Of a stretch of 64,000 bases of DNA, positions 1 to 14,388 are shown piece after piece. The translations under genes and the position numbers were made by a program. Location of the stretch: the NCBI GenBank assembly GCA_933228895.1, contig OW121851.1, positions 128,573,624-128,637,623 of the forward strand. Reading direction: 5' to 3'. Position 1 is the stretch's first letter. Each line of letters opens with the position of its first letter. The notes under the pieces were generated by a model. That model saw only the letters and a list, made by a program, of their open reading frames with translations. It was not told the DNA's origin and did no database searches. This stretch comes from Platycnemis pennipes (Eukaryota > Arthropoda > Insecta > Odonata > Platycnemididae).

Positions 1-3000
1 ACTTAATTTTATGTATACTCTAATAGCAAAACCAAAAAATTCAGACGGAGAGGTCTTTTTTCAATAGTTATTTCTTTATCATAAATTCAGTTCTACTACT
101 GTAATTCCACTACAATTTACTTTTTCGCCTCTTCTCAGTACTTTTCAATTAATTTTCTGTATAATTTTATAGCAAAAATAAAAATTCAGACGGAGAGGCC
201 TTTTTTCATAAGTTATTTCTTTATCATAAATTCAGTTCTACTACTGTTATTCCACTACAATTTACTTTTTCGCTTCTTCTCAGTACTTTTCAATTAATTT
301 TCTGTATACTTTTATAGCAAAAATAAAAATTCTGACGGAGAGGCCTTTTTTCATAAGTTATTTCTTTATCATAAATTCAGTTCTACCACTGTTATACCAC
401 TAAAAGTTACTTTTTCGCCTCTTCTGTGTTAATTTTCACTTAATTTTATGTATACTCTAATAGCAAAACAAAAAATTCAGACGGAGTGGCCTTCTTTCAA
501 AAGTTATTTCTTTATCATAAATTTAGTTCTACTACTGTTATTCCACTACAATTTACTTATTCGCCTCTTCTCAGTACTTTTCAATTAATTTTCGGTATAC
601 TTTTATAGCAAAAATAAAAATTCAGACGGAGAGACCTTTTTTCATAAGTTATTTCTTTATCATAAATTCAGTTCTACCACTGTTATACCACTAATATTTA
701 CTTTTTCGCCTCTTATGTGTTAATTTTCACTTAATTTTATGTATACTCTAATAGCAAAACAAAAAATTCAGACGGAGAGGTCTTTTTTCAATAGTTATTT
801 CTTTATTATAAATTCAGTTCTACTACTGTAATTCCACTACAATTTACTTTTTTGCCTCTTCTCAGTACTTTTCACCTATTTCACGTATACTTTTATAGCA
901 AAAAAAAATTCAGACGGAGTGGCCTTTTTTCAAAAGTTATTTCTTTATCATAATTTCAGTTCTACCATTGTTATAGCACTAAAAGTTACTTTTTTGTCTC
1001 TCCTCAGTACTTTTTACCTATTTCACGTATACTTTTATAGTAAAAAAAAAATTCAGACGGAGTGGCCTTTTTTCAATAGTTATTTCTTTATCATAAATTC
1101 AGTTCTACTACTGTTATTCCACTACAATTTACTTTTTCGCCTCTTCTCAGTACTTTTCAATTAATTTTCTGTATACTTTTATAGCAAAAATTAAAATTCA
1201 GACGGAGAGGCCTTTTTTCATAAGTTATTTCTTTATCATAAATTCAGTTCTACCACTGTTATACCACTAAAAGTTACTTTTTCGCCTCTTCTGTGTTAAT
1301 TTTCACTTAATTTTATGTATACTCTAATAGCAAAACAAAAAATTCAGACGGAGAGGTCTTTTTTCAATAGTTATTTCTTTATCATAAATTCAGTTCTACT
1401 ACTGTTATTCCACTACAATTTACTTTTTTGCCTCTTCTCAGTACTTTTCACCTATTTCACGTATACTTTTATAGCAAAAAAAAATTTAGACGGAGAGGCC
1501 TTTTTTCAAAAGTTATTTCTTTATCATAATTTCAGTTCTACCATTGTTATACCACTAAAAGTTACTTTTTTGTCTCTTCTCAGTACTTTTCACCTATTTC
1601 ACGTATACTTTTATAGCAAAAAAAAATTCAGACGGAGTGGCCTTTTTTCAATAGTTATTTCTTTATCATAAATTCAGTTCTACTACTGTTATTCCACTAC
1701 AATTTACTTTTTCGCCTCTTCTCAGTACTTTTCAATTAATTTTCTATATACTTCTATAGCAAAAATAAAAATTCAGACGGAGAGGCCTTTTTTCATAAGT
1801 TATTTCTTTATCATAAATTCAGTTCTACCACTGTTATACCACTTAAAGTTACTTTTTCGCCTCTTCTGTGTTAATTTTCACTTAATTTTATGTATACTCT
1901 AATAGCAAAACAAAAAATTCAGACGGAGAGGTCTTTTTTCAATAGTTATTTCTTTATCATAAATTCAGTTCTACTACTGTTATTCCACTACAATTTACTT
2001 TTTTGCCTCTTCTCAGTACTTTTCACCTATTTCACGTATACTTTTATAGCAAAAAAAAATTTAGACGGAGTGGCCTTTATCAAAAGTTATTTCTTTATCA
2101 TAATTTCAGTTCTACCATTGTCATACCACTAAAAGTTACTTTTTTGTCTCTTCTCACTACTTTTCACCTATTTCACGAATACTTTTATAGCAAAAAAAAA
2201 TTCAGACGGAGTGGCCTTTTTTCAAAAGTTATTTCTTTATCATAATTTCAGTTCTACCATTGTTATACCACTAAAAGTTACTTTTTTGTCTCTTCTCAGT
2301 ACTTTTCACCTATTTCTCGTATACTTTTATAGCAAAAAAAATTAAGACGGAGTGGCCTTTTTTCAATAGTTATTTCTTTATCATAAATTCAGTTCTACTA
2401 CTGTTATTCCACTACAATTTACTTTTTCGCCTCTTCTCAGTATTTTTCAATTAATTTTCTGTATACTTTTATAGCAAAAATAAAAATTCAGACGGAGAGG
2501 CCTTTTTTCATAAGTTATTTCTTTATCATAAATTCAGTTCTACCACTGTTATACCACTAAAAGTTACTTTTTCGCCTCTTCTGTGTTAATTTTCACTTAA
2601 TTTTATGTATACTCTAATAGCAAAACAAAAAATTCAGACGGAGAGTTCTTTTTTCAATAGTTTTTTCTTTATCATAAATTCAGTTCTACTACTGTTATTC
2701 CACTACAATTTACTTTTTCGCCTCTTCTCAGTACTTTTCAATTAATTTTCTGTATACTTTTATAGCAAAAATAAAAATTCAGACGGAGAGGCCTTTTTCA
2801 TAAGTTATTTCTTTATCATAAATTCAGTTCTACTACTGTTATTCCACTAATATTTACTTTTTCGCCTCTTCTGTGTTAATTTTCACTTAATTTTATGTAT
2901 ACTCTAATAGCAAAACCAAAAAATTCAGACGGATAGGTCTTTTTTCAATAGTTATTTCTTTATCATAAATTCAGTTCTAGTACTGTAATTCCACTACAAT

Positions 3001-5100
3001 TTACTTTTTCGCCTCTTCTCAGTACTTTTCAATTAATTTTCTGTATAATTTTATAGCAAAAATAAAAATTCAGACGGAGAGGCCTTTTTTCATAAGTTAT
3101 TTATTTATCATAAATTCAGTTCTACCACGGTTATACCACTAAAAGTTACTTTTTCGCCTCTTCTGTGTTAATTTTCACTTAATTTTATGTATACTCTAAT
3201 AGCAAAACAAAAAATTCAGACGGAGAGGTCTTTTTTCAATAGTTATTTCTTTATCATAAATTCAGTTCTACTTCTGTAATTCCACTACATATTACTTTTT
3301 TTCCTCTTCTCAGTATTTTTCACCTATTTAACGTATACTTTTATAGCAAAAAAATATTCAGACGGAGTGGCCTTTTTTCAAAAGTTATTTCTTCATCATA
3401 ATTTCAGTTCTACCAGTATTATACCACTAAAAGTTACTTTTTTGTCTCTTCTCAGTACTTTTCACCTATTTCACGTATACTTTTATAGCAAAAAAAAATT
3501 CAGACGGAGTGGCCTTTTTTCAATAGTTATTTTTTTATCATAAATTCAGTTCTACTACTGTTATTCCACTACAATTTACTTTTTCGCCTCTTCTCAGTAC
3601 TTTTCAATTAATTTTCTGTATACTTTTATAGCAAAAATAAAAATTCAGACGGAGAGGCCTTTTTTCATATGTTATTTCTTTATCATAAATTCAGTTCTAC
3701 CACTGTTATACCACTAAAAGTTACTTTTTCGCCTCTTCTGTGTTAATTTTGACTTAATTTTATATATACTCTAATAGCAAAACAAAAAATTCAGACGAAG
3801 AGGTCTTTTTTCAATAGTTATTTCTTTATCATAAATTCAGTTCTACTACTGTTATTCCACTACAATTTACTTTTTTGCCTCCTCTCAGTACTTTTCACCT
3901 ATTTATCGTATACTTTTATAGCAAAAAAAAATTTAGACGGAGTGGCCTTTTTTCAAAAGTTATTTCTTTATCATAATTTCAGTTCTACCATTGTTATACC
4001 ACTAAAAGTTACTTTTTTGTCTCTTCTCAGTACTTTTCACCTATTTCACGTATACTTTTATTGCAAAAAAAAATTCAGACGGAGTGGCCTTTTTTCAATA
4101 GTTATTTCTTTATCATAAATTCAGTTCTACCATTGTTATACCAATAAAAGTTACTTTTTTGCCTCTTCTCAGTACTTTTCACCTATTTCACGTATACTTT
4201 TATAGCAAAATAAAATTCAGACGGAGTGGCCTTTTTTCAAAAGTTATTTCTTTATCATAATTTTAGTTCTACCAGTGTTATACCACTAAAAGTTACTTTT
4301 TTGTCTCTTCTCAGTACTTTTCACCTATTTCACGTATACTTTTATAGCAAAAAAAAAATTCAGACGGAGTGGCCTTTTTTCAATAGTTATTTCTTTATCT
4401 TAAATTCAGTTCTAATACTGTTATTCCACTACAATTTACTTTTTTGCCTCTTCTCAGTACTTTTCACCTATTTTACGTATACTTTTATAGCAAAAAAAAA
4501 TTTAGACGGAGTGGCCTTTATTTAAAAGTTATTTCTTTATCATAATTTCAGTTCTACCATTGTTATACCACTAAAAGTTACTTTTTTGTCTCTTCTCAGT
4601 ACTTTTCACCTATTTCACGTATACTTTTATAGCAAAAAAAAATTCAGACGGAGTGGCCTTTTTTCAATAGTTATTTCTTTATCATAAATTCAGTTCTACT
4701 ACTGTTATTCCAATATTATTTACTTTTTCGCCTCTTCTCAGTACTTTTCAATTAATTTTCTGTATACTTTTATAGCAAAAATAAAAATTCAGACGGAGAG
4801 GCCTTTTTTCATAAGTTATTTCTTTATCATAAATTCAGTTCTACCACTGTTATACCACTAAAAGTTACTTTTTCGCCTCTTCTGTGTTATTTTTCACTTA
4901 ATTTTATGTATACTCTAATAGCAAAACAAAAAATTCAGACGGAGAGGTCTTTTTTCAATAGTTATTTCTTTATCATAAATTCAGTTCTACTACTGTTATT
5001 CCACTACAATTTACTTTTTTGCCTCTTCTCAGTACTTTACACCTATTTATCATATACTTTTATAGCAAAAAAAAATTTAGACGGAGTGGCCTTTTTTCAA

Positions 5101-8100
5101 AAGTTATTTCTTTATCATAATTTCAGTTCTACCATTGTTATACCACTAAAAGTTACTTTTTTGTCTCTTCTCAGTACTTTTCACCTATTTCACGTATACT
5201 TTTATTGCAAAAAAAAATTCAGACGGAGTGGCCTTTTTTCAATAGTTATTTCTTTATCATAAATTCAGTTCTACCATTGTTATACCAATAAAAGTTACTT
5301 TTTTGCCTCTTCTCAGTACTTTTCACCTATTTCACGTATACTTTTATAGCAAAAAAAAATTCAGACGGAGTGGCCTTTTTTCAAAAGTTATTTCTTTATC
5401 ATAATTTTAGTTCTACCAGTGTTATACCACTAAAAGTTACTTTTTTGTCTCTTCTCAGTACTTTTCACCTATTTCCCGTATACTTTTATAGCAAAAAAAA
5501 AATTTAGACGGAGTGGCCTTTTTTCAATAGTTATTTCTTTATCTTAAATTCAGTTCTAATACTGTTATTCCACTACAATTTACTTTTTTGCCTCTTCTCA
5601 GTACTTTTCACCTATTTTACGTATACTTTTATAGCAAAAAAAAATTTAGACGGAGTGGCCTTTTTTTAAAAGTTATTTCTTTATCATAATTTCAGTTCTA
5701 CCATTGTTATACAACTAAAAGTTACTTTTTCGCCTCTTCTCAGTACTTTTCAATTAATTTTCTGTATACTTTTATAGCAAAAATAAAAATTCAGACGGAG
5801 AGGCCTTTTTTCATAAGTTATTTCTTTATCATAAATTCAGTTCTACCACTGTTATACCACTAAAAGTTACTTTTTCGCCTCTTCTGTGTTATTTTTCACT
5901 TAATTTTATGTATACTCTAATAGCAAAAAAAAAATTCAGACGGAGTGGCCTTTGTTCAATAGTTATTTCTTTATCTTAAATTCAGTTCTAATACTGTTAT
6001 TCCACTACAATTTACTTTTTTGCCTCCTCTCAGTACTTTTCACCTATTTCACGTATACTTTTATTGCAAAAAAAAATTCAGACGGAGTGGCCTTTTTTCA
6101 ATAGTTATTTCTTTATCATAAATTCAGTTCTACCATTGTTATACCAATAAAAGTTACTTTTTTGCCTCTTCTCAGTACTTTTCACCTATTTCACGTATAC
6201 TTTAAAAAAAAAAATTCAGACGGAGTGGCCTTTTTTCAAAAGTTATTTCTTTATCTTAATTTAGTTCTACCAGTGTTATACCACTAAAAGTTACTTTTTT
6301 GTCTCTTCTCAGTACTTTTCACCTATTTCACGTATACTTTTATAGCAAAAAAAAAATTCAGACTGAGTGGCCTTTTTTCAATAGTTATTTCTTTATCATA
6401 AATTCAGTTCTACTACTGTTATTCCACTACAATTTACTTTTTCGCCTCTTCTCAGTACTTTTCAATTAATTTTCTGTATATGTTTATAGCAAAAATAAAA
6501 ATTCAGACGGAGAGGCCTTTTTTCATAAGTTATTTCTTTATCATACATTCAGTTCTACCTCTGTTATACCACTAAAAGTTACTTTTCGCCTCTTCTGTGT
6601 TAATTTTCACTTAATTTTATGTATACTTTAATAGCAAAACAAAAAATTCAGACGGAGAGGTCTTTTTTCAATAGTTATTTCTTTATCATAAATTCAGTTC
6701 TAATACTGTTATTCCACTACAATTTACTTTTTTGCCTCTTCTCAGTACTTTTCACCTATTTCACGTATACTTTTATAGCAAATAAAAATTTAGACGAAAT
6801 GGCCTTTTTTTAAAAGTTATTTCTTTATCATAATTTCAGTTCTACCATTGTTATACCACTAAAAGTTAATTTTTTGTCTCTTCTCAGTACTTTTCACCTA
6901 TTTCACGTATACTTTTATTGCAAAAAAAAATTCAGACGGAGTGGCCTTTTTTCAATAGTTATTTCTTTATCATAAATTCAGTTCTACCATTGTTATACCA
7001 ATAAAAGTTACTTTTTTGCCTCTTCTCAGTACTTTTCACCTATTTCACGTATACTTTTATAGCAAAAAAAAATTCAGACGGAGTGGCCTTTTTTCAAAAG
7101 TTATTTCTTTATCATAATTTTAGTTCTACCAGTGTTATACCACTAAAAGTTACTTTTTTGTCTCTTCTCAGTACTTTTCACCTATTTCCCGTATACTTTT
7201 ATAGCAAAAAAAAAATTTAGACGGAGTGGCCTTTTTTCAATAGTTATTTCTTTATCTTAAATTCAGTTCTAATACTGTTATTCCACTACAATTTACTTTT
7301 TTGCCTCTTCTCAGTACTTTTCACCTATTTTACGTATACTTTTATAGCAAAAAAAAATTTAGACGGAGTGGCCTTTTTTTAAAAGTTATTTCTTTATCAT
7401 AATTTCAGTTCTACCATTGTTATACAACTAAAAGTTACTTTTTCGCCTCTTCTCAGTACTTTTCAATTAATTTTCTGTATACTTTTATAGCAAAAATAAA
7501 AATTCAGACGGAGAGGCCTTTTTTCATAAGTTATTTCTTTATCATAAATTCAGTTCTACCACTGTTATACCACTAAAAGTTACTTTTTCGCCTCTTCTGT
7601 GTTATTTTTCACTTAATTTTATGTATACTCTAATAGCAAAAAAAAAATTCAGACGGAGTGGCCTTTGTTCAATAGTTATTTCTTTATCTTAAATTCAGTT
7701 CTAATACTGTTATTCCACTACAATTTACTTTTTTGCCTCCTCTCAGTACTTTTCACCTATTTCACGTATACTTTTATTGCAAAAAAAAATTCAGACGGAG
7801 TGGCCTTTTTTCAATAGTTATTTCTTTATCATAAATTCAGTTCTACCATTGTTATACCAATAAAAGTTACTTTTTTGCCTCTTCTCAGTACTTTTCACCT
7901 ATTTCACGTATACTTTAAAAAAAAAAAATTCAGACGGAGTGGCCTTTTTTCAAAAGTTATTTCTTTATCTTAATTTAGTTCTACCAGTGTTATACCACTA
8001 AAAGTTACTTTTTTGTCTCTTCTCAGTACTTTTCACCTATTTCACGTATACTTTTATAGCAAAAAAAAAATTCAGACTGAGTGGCCTTTTTTCAATAGTT

Positions 8101-8528
8101 ATTTCTTTATCATAAATTCAGTTCTACTACTGTTATTCCACTACAATTTACTTTTTCGCCTCTTCTCAGTACTTTTCAATTAATTTTCTGTATATGTTTA
8201 TAGCAAAAATAAAAATTCAGACGGAGAGGCCTTTTTTCATAAGTTATTTCTTTATCATACATTCAGTTCTACCTCTGTTATACCACTAAAAGTTACTTTT
8301 CGCCTCTTCTGTGTTAATTTTCACTTAATTTTATGTATACTTTAATAGCAAAACAAAAAATTCAGACGGAGAGGTCTTTTTTCAATAGTTATTTCTTTAT
8401 CATAAATTCAGTTCTAATACTGTTATTCCACTACAATTTACTTTTTTGCCTCTTCTCAGTACTTTTCACCTATTTCACGTATACTTTTATAGCAAATAAA
8501 AATTTAGACGGAGTGGCCTTTTTTTAAA
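5101..8528 (+). repeat. Higher-order repeat pair, period about 1,714 bp
   Basis: The segment from about 5,101 to 6,814 is followed directly by a near-identical copy from about 6,815 to 8,528. That is roughly twelve monomers per unit. Rare variants recur at the same offset, including a shortened box where TATACTTT runs straight into a long A-tract (near 6,203 and 7,914), a GACTGAG variant, and a TATATGTTTATAGC variant. Boundaries are good to about one monomer. The match is much tighter than between neighbouring monomers, so this is a recent block duplication. Confidence 0.88.
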
Positions 8529-10092
8529 AGTTATTTCTTTATCATAATTTCAGTTCTACCATTGTTATACCACTAAAAGTTAATTTTTTGTCTCTTCTCA
8601 GTACTTTTCACCTATTTCACGTATACTTTTATTGCAAAACAAAATTCAGACGGAGTGGCCTTTTTTCAAAAGTTATTTCTTTATCATAATTTCATTTCTA
8701 CCATTGTTATACCACTAAAAGTTACTTTTTTGTCTCTTCTCAGTACTTTTCACCTATTTCACGTATACTTTTATAGCAAAAAAAAATTCAGACGGGGTGG
8801 CCTTTTTTCAATAGTTATTTCTTTATCATAAATTCAGTTCTACTACTGTTATTCCACTATTATTTACTTTTTCGCCTCTTCTCAGTACTTTTCAATTAAT
8901 TTTATGTATACTTTAATAGCAAAACAAAAAATTCAGACGGAGAGGTCTTTTTTCAATAGTTATTTCTTTATCATAAATTCAGTTCTACCACTGTAATACC
9001 ACTAAAAGTTACTTTTTCGCCTCTTCTGTGTTAATTTTCACTTAATTTTATGTATACTCTAATAGCAAAACAAAAAATTCAGACGGAGAGGTCTTTTTTC
9101 AATAGTTATTTCTTTATCATAAATTCAGTTCTACTACTGTTATTCCACTATTATTTACTTTTTCGCCTCTTCTCAGTACTTTTCAATTAATTTTCTGTAT
9201 ACTTTTATAGCAAAAATAAAAATTCAGACGGAGAGGCCTTTTTCATAAGTTATTTCTTTATCATAAATTCAGTTCTACTACTGTTATTCCACTAATATTT
9301 ACTTTTTCGCCTCTTCTGTGTTAATTTTCACTTAATTTTATGTATACTCTAATAGCAAAACCAAAAAATTCAGACGGAGAGGTCTTTTTTCAATAGTTAT
9401 TTCTTTATCATAAATTCAGTTCTACTACTGTAATTCCACTACAATATACTTTTTCGCCTCTTCTCAGTACTTTTCAATTAATTTTCTGTATAATTTTATA
9501 GCAAAAATAAAAATTCAGACGGAGAGGCCTTTTTTCATAAGTTATTTCTTTATCATAAATTCAGTTCTACCACTGTTATACCACTAAAAGTTACTTTTTC
9601 GCCTCTTCTGTGTTAATTTTCACTTAATTTTATGTATACTCTAATAGCAAAACAAAAAATTCAGACGGAGAGGTCTTTTTTCAATAGTTATTTCTGTATC
9701 ATAAATTCAGTTCTACTTCTGTAATTCCACTACAATTTACTTTTTTTCATCTTCTCAGTATTTTTCACCTATTTAACGTATACTTTTATAGCAAAAAAAA
9801 ATTCAGACGGAGTGGCCTTTTTTCAAAAGTTATTTCTTTATCATAATTTCAGTTCTACCAGTGTTATACCACTAAAAGTTACTTTTTTGTCTCTTCTCAG
9901 TACTTTTCACCTATTTCACGTATACTTTTATAGCAAAAAAAAATTCAGACGGAGTGGCCTTTTTTCAATAGTTATTTTTTTATCATAAATTCAGTTCTAC
10001 TACTGTTATTCCACTACAATTTACTTTTTCGCCTCTTCTCAGTACTTTTCAATTAATTTTCTGTATACTTTTATAGCAAAAATAAAAATTCA

Positions 10093-13000
10093 GACGGAGA
10101 GGCCTTTTTTCATATGTTATTTCTTTATCATAAATTCAGTTCTACCACTGTTATACCACTAAAAGTTACTTTTTCCTCTCTTCTGTGTTAATTTTGACTT
10201 AATTTTATATATACTCTAATAGCAAAACAAAAAATTCAGACGGTTTTTTTTTTTTTTCAATAGTTATTTCTTTATCATAAATTCAGTTCTACTACCGTTA
10301 TTCCACTACAATTTACTTTTTTGCCTCCTCTCAGTACTTTTCACCTATTTATCGTATACTTTTATAGCAAAAAAAAATTTAGACGGAGTGGCCTTTTTTC
10401 AAAAGTTATTTATTTATCATAATTTCAGTTCTACCATTGTTATACCACTAAAAGTTACTTTTTTGTCTCTTCTCAGTACTTTTCACCTATTTCACGTATA
10501 CTTTTATTGCACAAAAAAATTCAGACGGAGTGGCCTTTTTTCAATAGTTATTTCTTTATCATAAATTCAGTTCTACCATTGTTATACCAATAAAAGTTAC
10601 TTTTTTGCCTCTTCTCAGTACTTTTCTCCTATTTCACGTATACTTTTATAGCAAAAAAAAATTCAGACGGAGTGGCCTTTTTTCAAAAGTTATTTCTTTA
10701 TCATAAATTCAGTTCTAATACTGTTATTCCACTACAATTTACTTTTTTGCCTCTTCTCAGTACTTTTCACCTATTTTACGTATACTTTTATAGCAAAAAA
10801 AAATTTAGACGGAGTGGCCTTTTTTTAAAAGTTATTTCTTTATCATAATTTCAGTTCTACCATTGTTATACCACTAAAAGTTAATTTTTTGTCTCTTCTC
10901 AGTACTTTTCACCTATTTCACGTATACTTTTATTGCAAAACAAAATTCAGACGAAGTGGCCTTTTTCAAAAGTTATTTCTTTATCATAATTTCAGTTCTA
11001 CCATTGTTATACCACTAAAAGTTACTTTTTTGTCTCTTCTCAGTACTTTTCACCTATTTCACGTATACTTTTATAGCAAAAAAAAATTCAGACGGAGTGG
11101 CCTTTTTTCAATAGTTATTTCTTTATCATAAATTCAGTTCTACTACTGTTATTCCACTATTATTTACTTTTTCGCCTCTTCTCAGTACTTTTCAATTAAT
11201 TTTCTGTATACTTTTATAGCAAAAATAAAAATTCAGACGGAGAGGCCTTTTTTCATAAGTTATTTCTTTATCATAAATTCAGTTCTACCACTGTTATACC
11301 ACTAAAAGTTACTGTTTCGCCTCTTCTGTGTTAATTTTCACTTAATTTTATGTATACTCTAATAGCAAAACAAAAAATTCAGACGGAGAGGTCTTTTTTC
11401 AATAGTTATTTCTTTATCATAAATTCAGTTCTACTACTGTTATTTGACTACAATTTACTTTATTGCCACTTCTCAGTACTTTACACCTATTTATCATATA
11501 CTTTTATAGCAAAAAAAAATTTAGACGGAGTGGCCTTTTTTCAAAAGTTATTTCTTTATCATAATTTCAGTTCTACCATTGTTATACCACTAAAAGTTAC
11601 TTTTTTGTCTCTTCTCAGTACTTTTCACCTATTTCAAGTATACTTTTATAGCAAAAAAAAATTCAGACGGAGTGGCCTTTTTTCAAAAGTTATTTCTTTA
11701 TCATAATTTTAGTTCTACCAGTGTTATACCACTAAAAGTTACTTTTTTGTCTCTTCTCAGTACTTTTCACCTATTTCACGTATACTTTTATAGCAAAAAA
11801 AAAATTCAGACTGAGTGGCCTTTTTTCAATAGTTATTTCTTTATCATAAATTCAGTTCTACTACTGTTATTCCATTATTATTTACTTTTTCGCCTCTTCA
11901 CAGTACTTTTCAATTAATTTTCTGTATACTTTTATAGCAAAAATAAAAATTCAGACGGAGAGGCCTTTTTTCATAAGTTATTTCTTTATCATACATTCAG
12001 TTCTACCACTGTTATACCACTAAAAGTTACTTTTTCGCCTCTTCTGTGTTAATTTTCACTTAATTTTATGTATACTTTAATAGCAAAACAAAAAATTCAG
12101 ACGGAGAGGTCTTTTTTCAATAGTTATTTCTTTATCATAAATTCAGTTCTAATACTGTTATTCCACTACAATTTACTTTTTTGCCTCTTCTCAGTACTTT
12201 TCACCTATTTCACGTTTACTTTTATAGCAAAAAAACATTTAGACGGAGAGGCCTTTTTTCATATGTTATTTCTTTATCATAAATTCAGTTCTACCACTGT
12301 TATACCACTAAAAGTTACTTTTTCCTCTCTTCTGTGTTAATTTTGACTTAATTTTATATATACTCTAATAGCAAAACAAAAAATTCAGACGGTTTTTTTT
12401 TTTTTCAATAGTTATTTCTTTATCATAAATTCAGTTCTACTACTGTTATTCCACTACAATTTACTTTTTTGCCTCCTCTCAGTACTTTTCACCTATTTAT
12501 CGTATACTTTTATAGCAAAAAAAAATTTAGACGGAGTGGCCTTTTTTCAAAAGTTATTTATTTATCATAATTTCAGTTCTACCATTGTTATACCACTAAA
12601 AGTTACTTTTTTGTCTCTTCTCAGTACTTTTCACCTATTTCACGTATACTTTTATTGCAAAAAAAAATTCAGACGGAGTGGCCTTTTTTCAATAGTTATT
12701 TCTTTATCATAAATTCAGTTCTACCATTGTTATACCAATAAAAGTTACTTTTTTGCCTCTTCTCAGTACTTTTCACCTATTTCACGTATACTTTTATAGC
12801 AAAAAAAAATTCAGACGGAGTGGCCTTTTTTCAAAAGTTATTTCTTTATCATAAATTCAGTTCTAATACTGTTATTCCACTACAATTTACTTTTTTGCCT
12901 CTTCTCAGTACTTTTCACCTATTTTACGTATACTTTTATAGCAAAAAAAAATTTAGACGGAGTGGCCTTTTTTTAAAAGTTATTTCTTTATCATAATTTC

Positions 13001-14388
13001 AGTTCTACCATTGTTATACCACTTAAAGTTAATTTTTTGTCTCTTCTCAGTACTTTTCACCTATTTCACGTATACTTTTATTGCAAAACAAAATTCAGAC
13101 GGAGTGGCCTTTTTCAAAAGTTATTTCTTTATCATAATTTCAGTTCTACCATTGTTATACCACTAAAAGTTACTTTTTTGTCTCTTCTCAGTACTTTTCA
13201 CCTATTTCACGTATACTTTTATAGCAAAAAAAAATTCAGACGGAGTGGCCTTTTTTCAATAGTTATTTCTTTATCATAAATTCAGTTCTACTACTGTTAT
13301 TCCACTATTATTTACTTTTTCGCCTCTTCTCAGTACTTTTCAATTAATTTTCTGTATACTTTTATAGCAAAAATAAAAATTCAGACGGAGAGGCCTTTTT
13401 TCATAAGTTATTTCTTTATCATAAATTCAGTTCTACCACTGTTATACCACTAAAAGTTACTGTTTCGCCTCTTCTGTGTTAATTTTCACTTAATTTTATG
13501 TATACTCTAATAGCAAAACAAAAAATTCAGACGGAGAGGTCTTTTTTCAATAGTTATTTCTTTATCATAAATTCAGTTCTACTACTGTTATTTGACTACA
13601 ATTTACTTTTTTGCCACTTCTCAGTACTTTACACCTATTTATCATATACTTTTATAGCAAAAAAAAATTTAGACGGAGTGGCCTTTTTTCAAAAGTTATT
13701 TCTTTATCATAATTTCAGTTCTACCATTGTTATACCACTAAAAGTTACTTTTTTGTCTCTTCTCAGTACTTTTCACCTATTTCAAGTATACTTTTATAGC
13801 AAAAAAAAATTCAGACGGAGTGGCCTTTTTTCAAAAGTTATTTCTTTATCATAATTTTAGTTCTACCAGTGTTATACCACTAAAAGTTACTTTTTTGTCT
13901 CTTCTCAGTACTTTTCACCTATTTCACGTATACTTTTATAGCAAAAAAAAAATTCAGACTGAGTGGCCTTTTTTCAATAGTTATTTCTTTATCATAAATT
14001 CAGTTCTACTACTGTTATTCCACTATTATTTACTTTTTCGCCTCTTCTCAGTACTTTTCAATTAATTTTCTGTATACTTTTATAGCAAAAATAAAAATTC
14101 AGACGGAGAGGCCTTTTTTCATAAGTTATTTCTTTATCATACATTCAGTTCTACCACTGTTATACCACTAAAAGTTACTTTTTCGCCTCTTCTGTGTTAA
14201 TTTTCAATTAATTTTATGTATACTTTAATAGCAAAACAAAAAATTCAGACGGAGAGGTCTTTTTTCAATAGTTATTTCTTTATCATAAATTCAGTTCTAA
14301 TACTGTTATTCCACTACAATTTACTTTTTTGCCTCTTCTCAGTACTTTTCACCTATTTCACGTATACTTTTATAGCAAAAAAACATTT
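10093..14388 (+). repeat. Higher-order repeat pair, period about 2,148 bp
   Basis: About 10,093-12,240 is duplicated at 12,241-14,388, roughly fifteen monomers per unit. The most diagnostic shared variant is a monomer whose GAGAGGTC box is replaced by a long T-run (14 T after 10,243; 13 T after 12,391). Further shared private variants include TATTTGACTACAA and GCCACTTCTCAG. The different T-run length shows slippage after the duplication. Ends are placed where similarity falls to ordinary monomer level. Confidence 0.87.
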
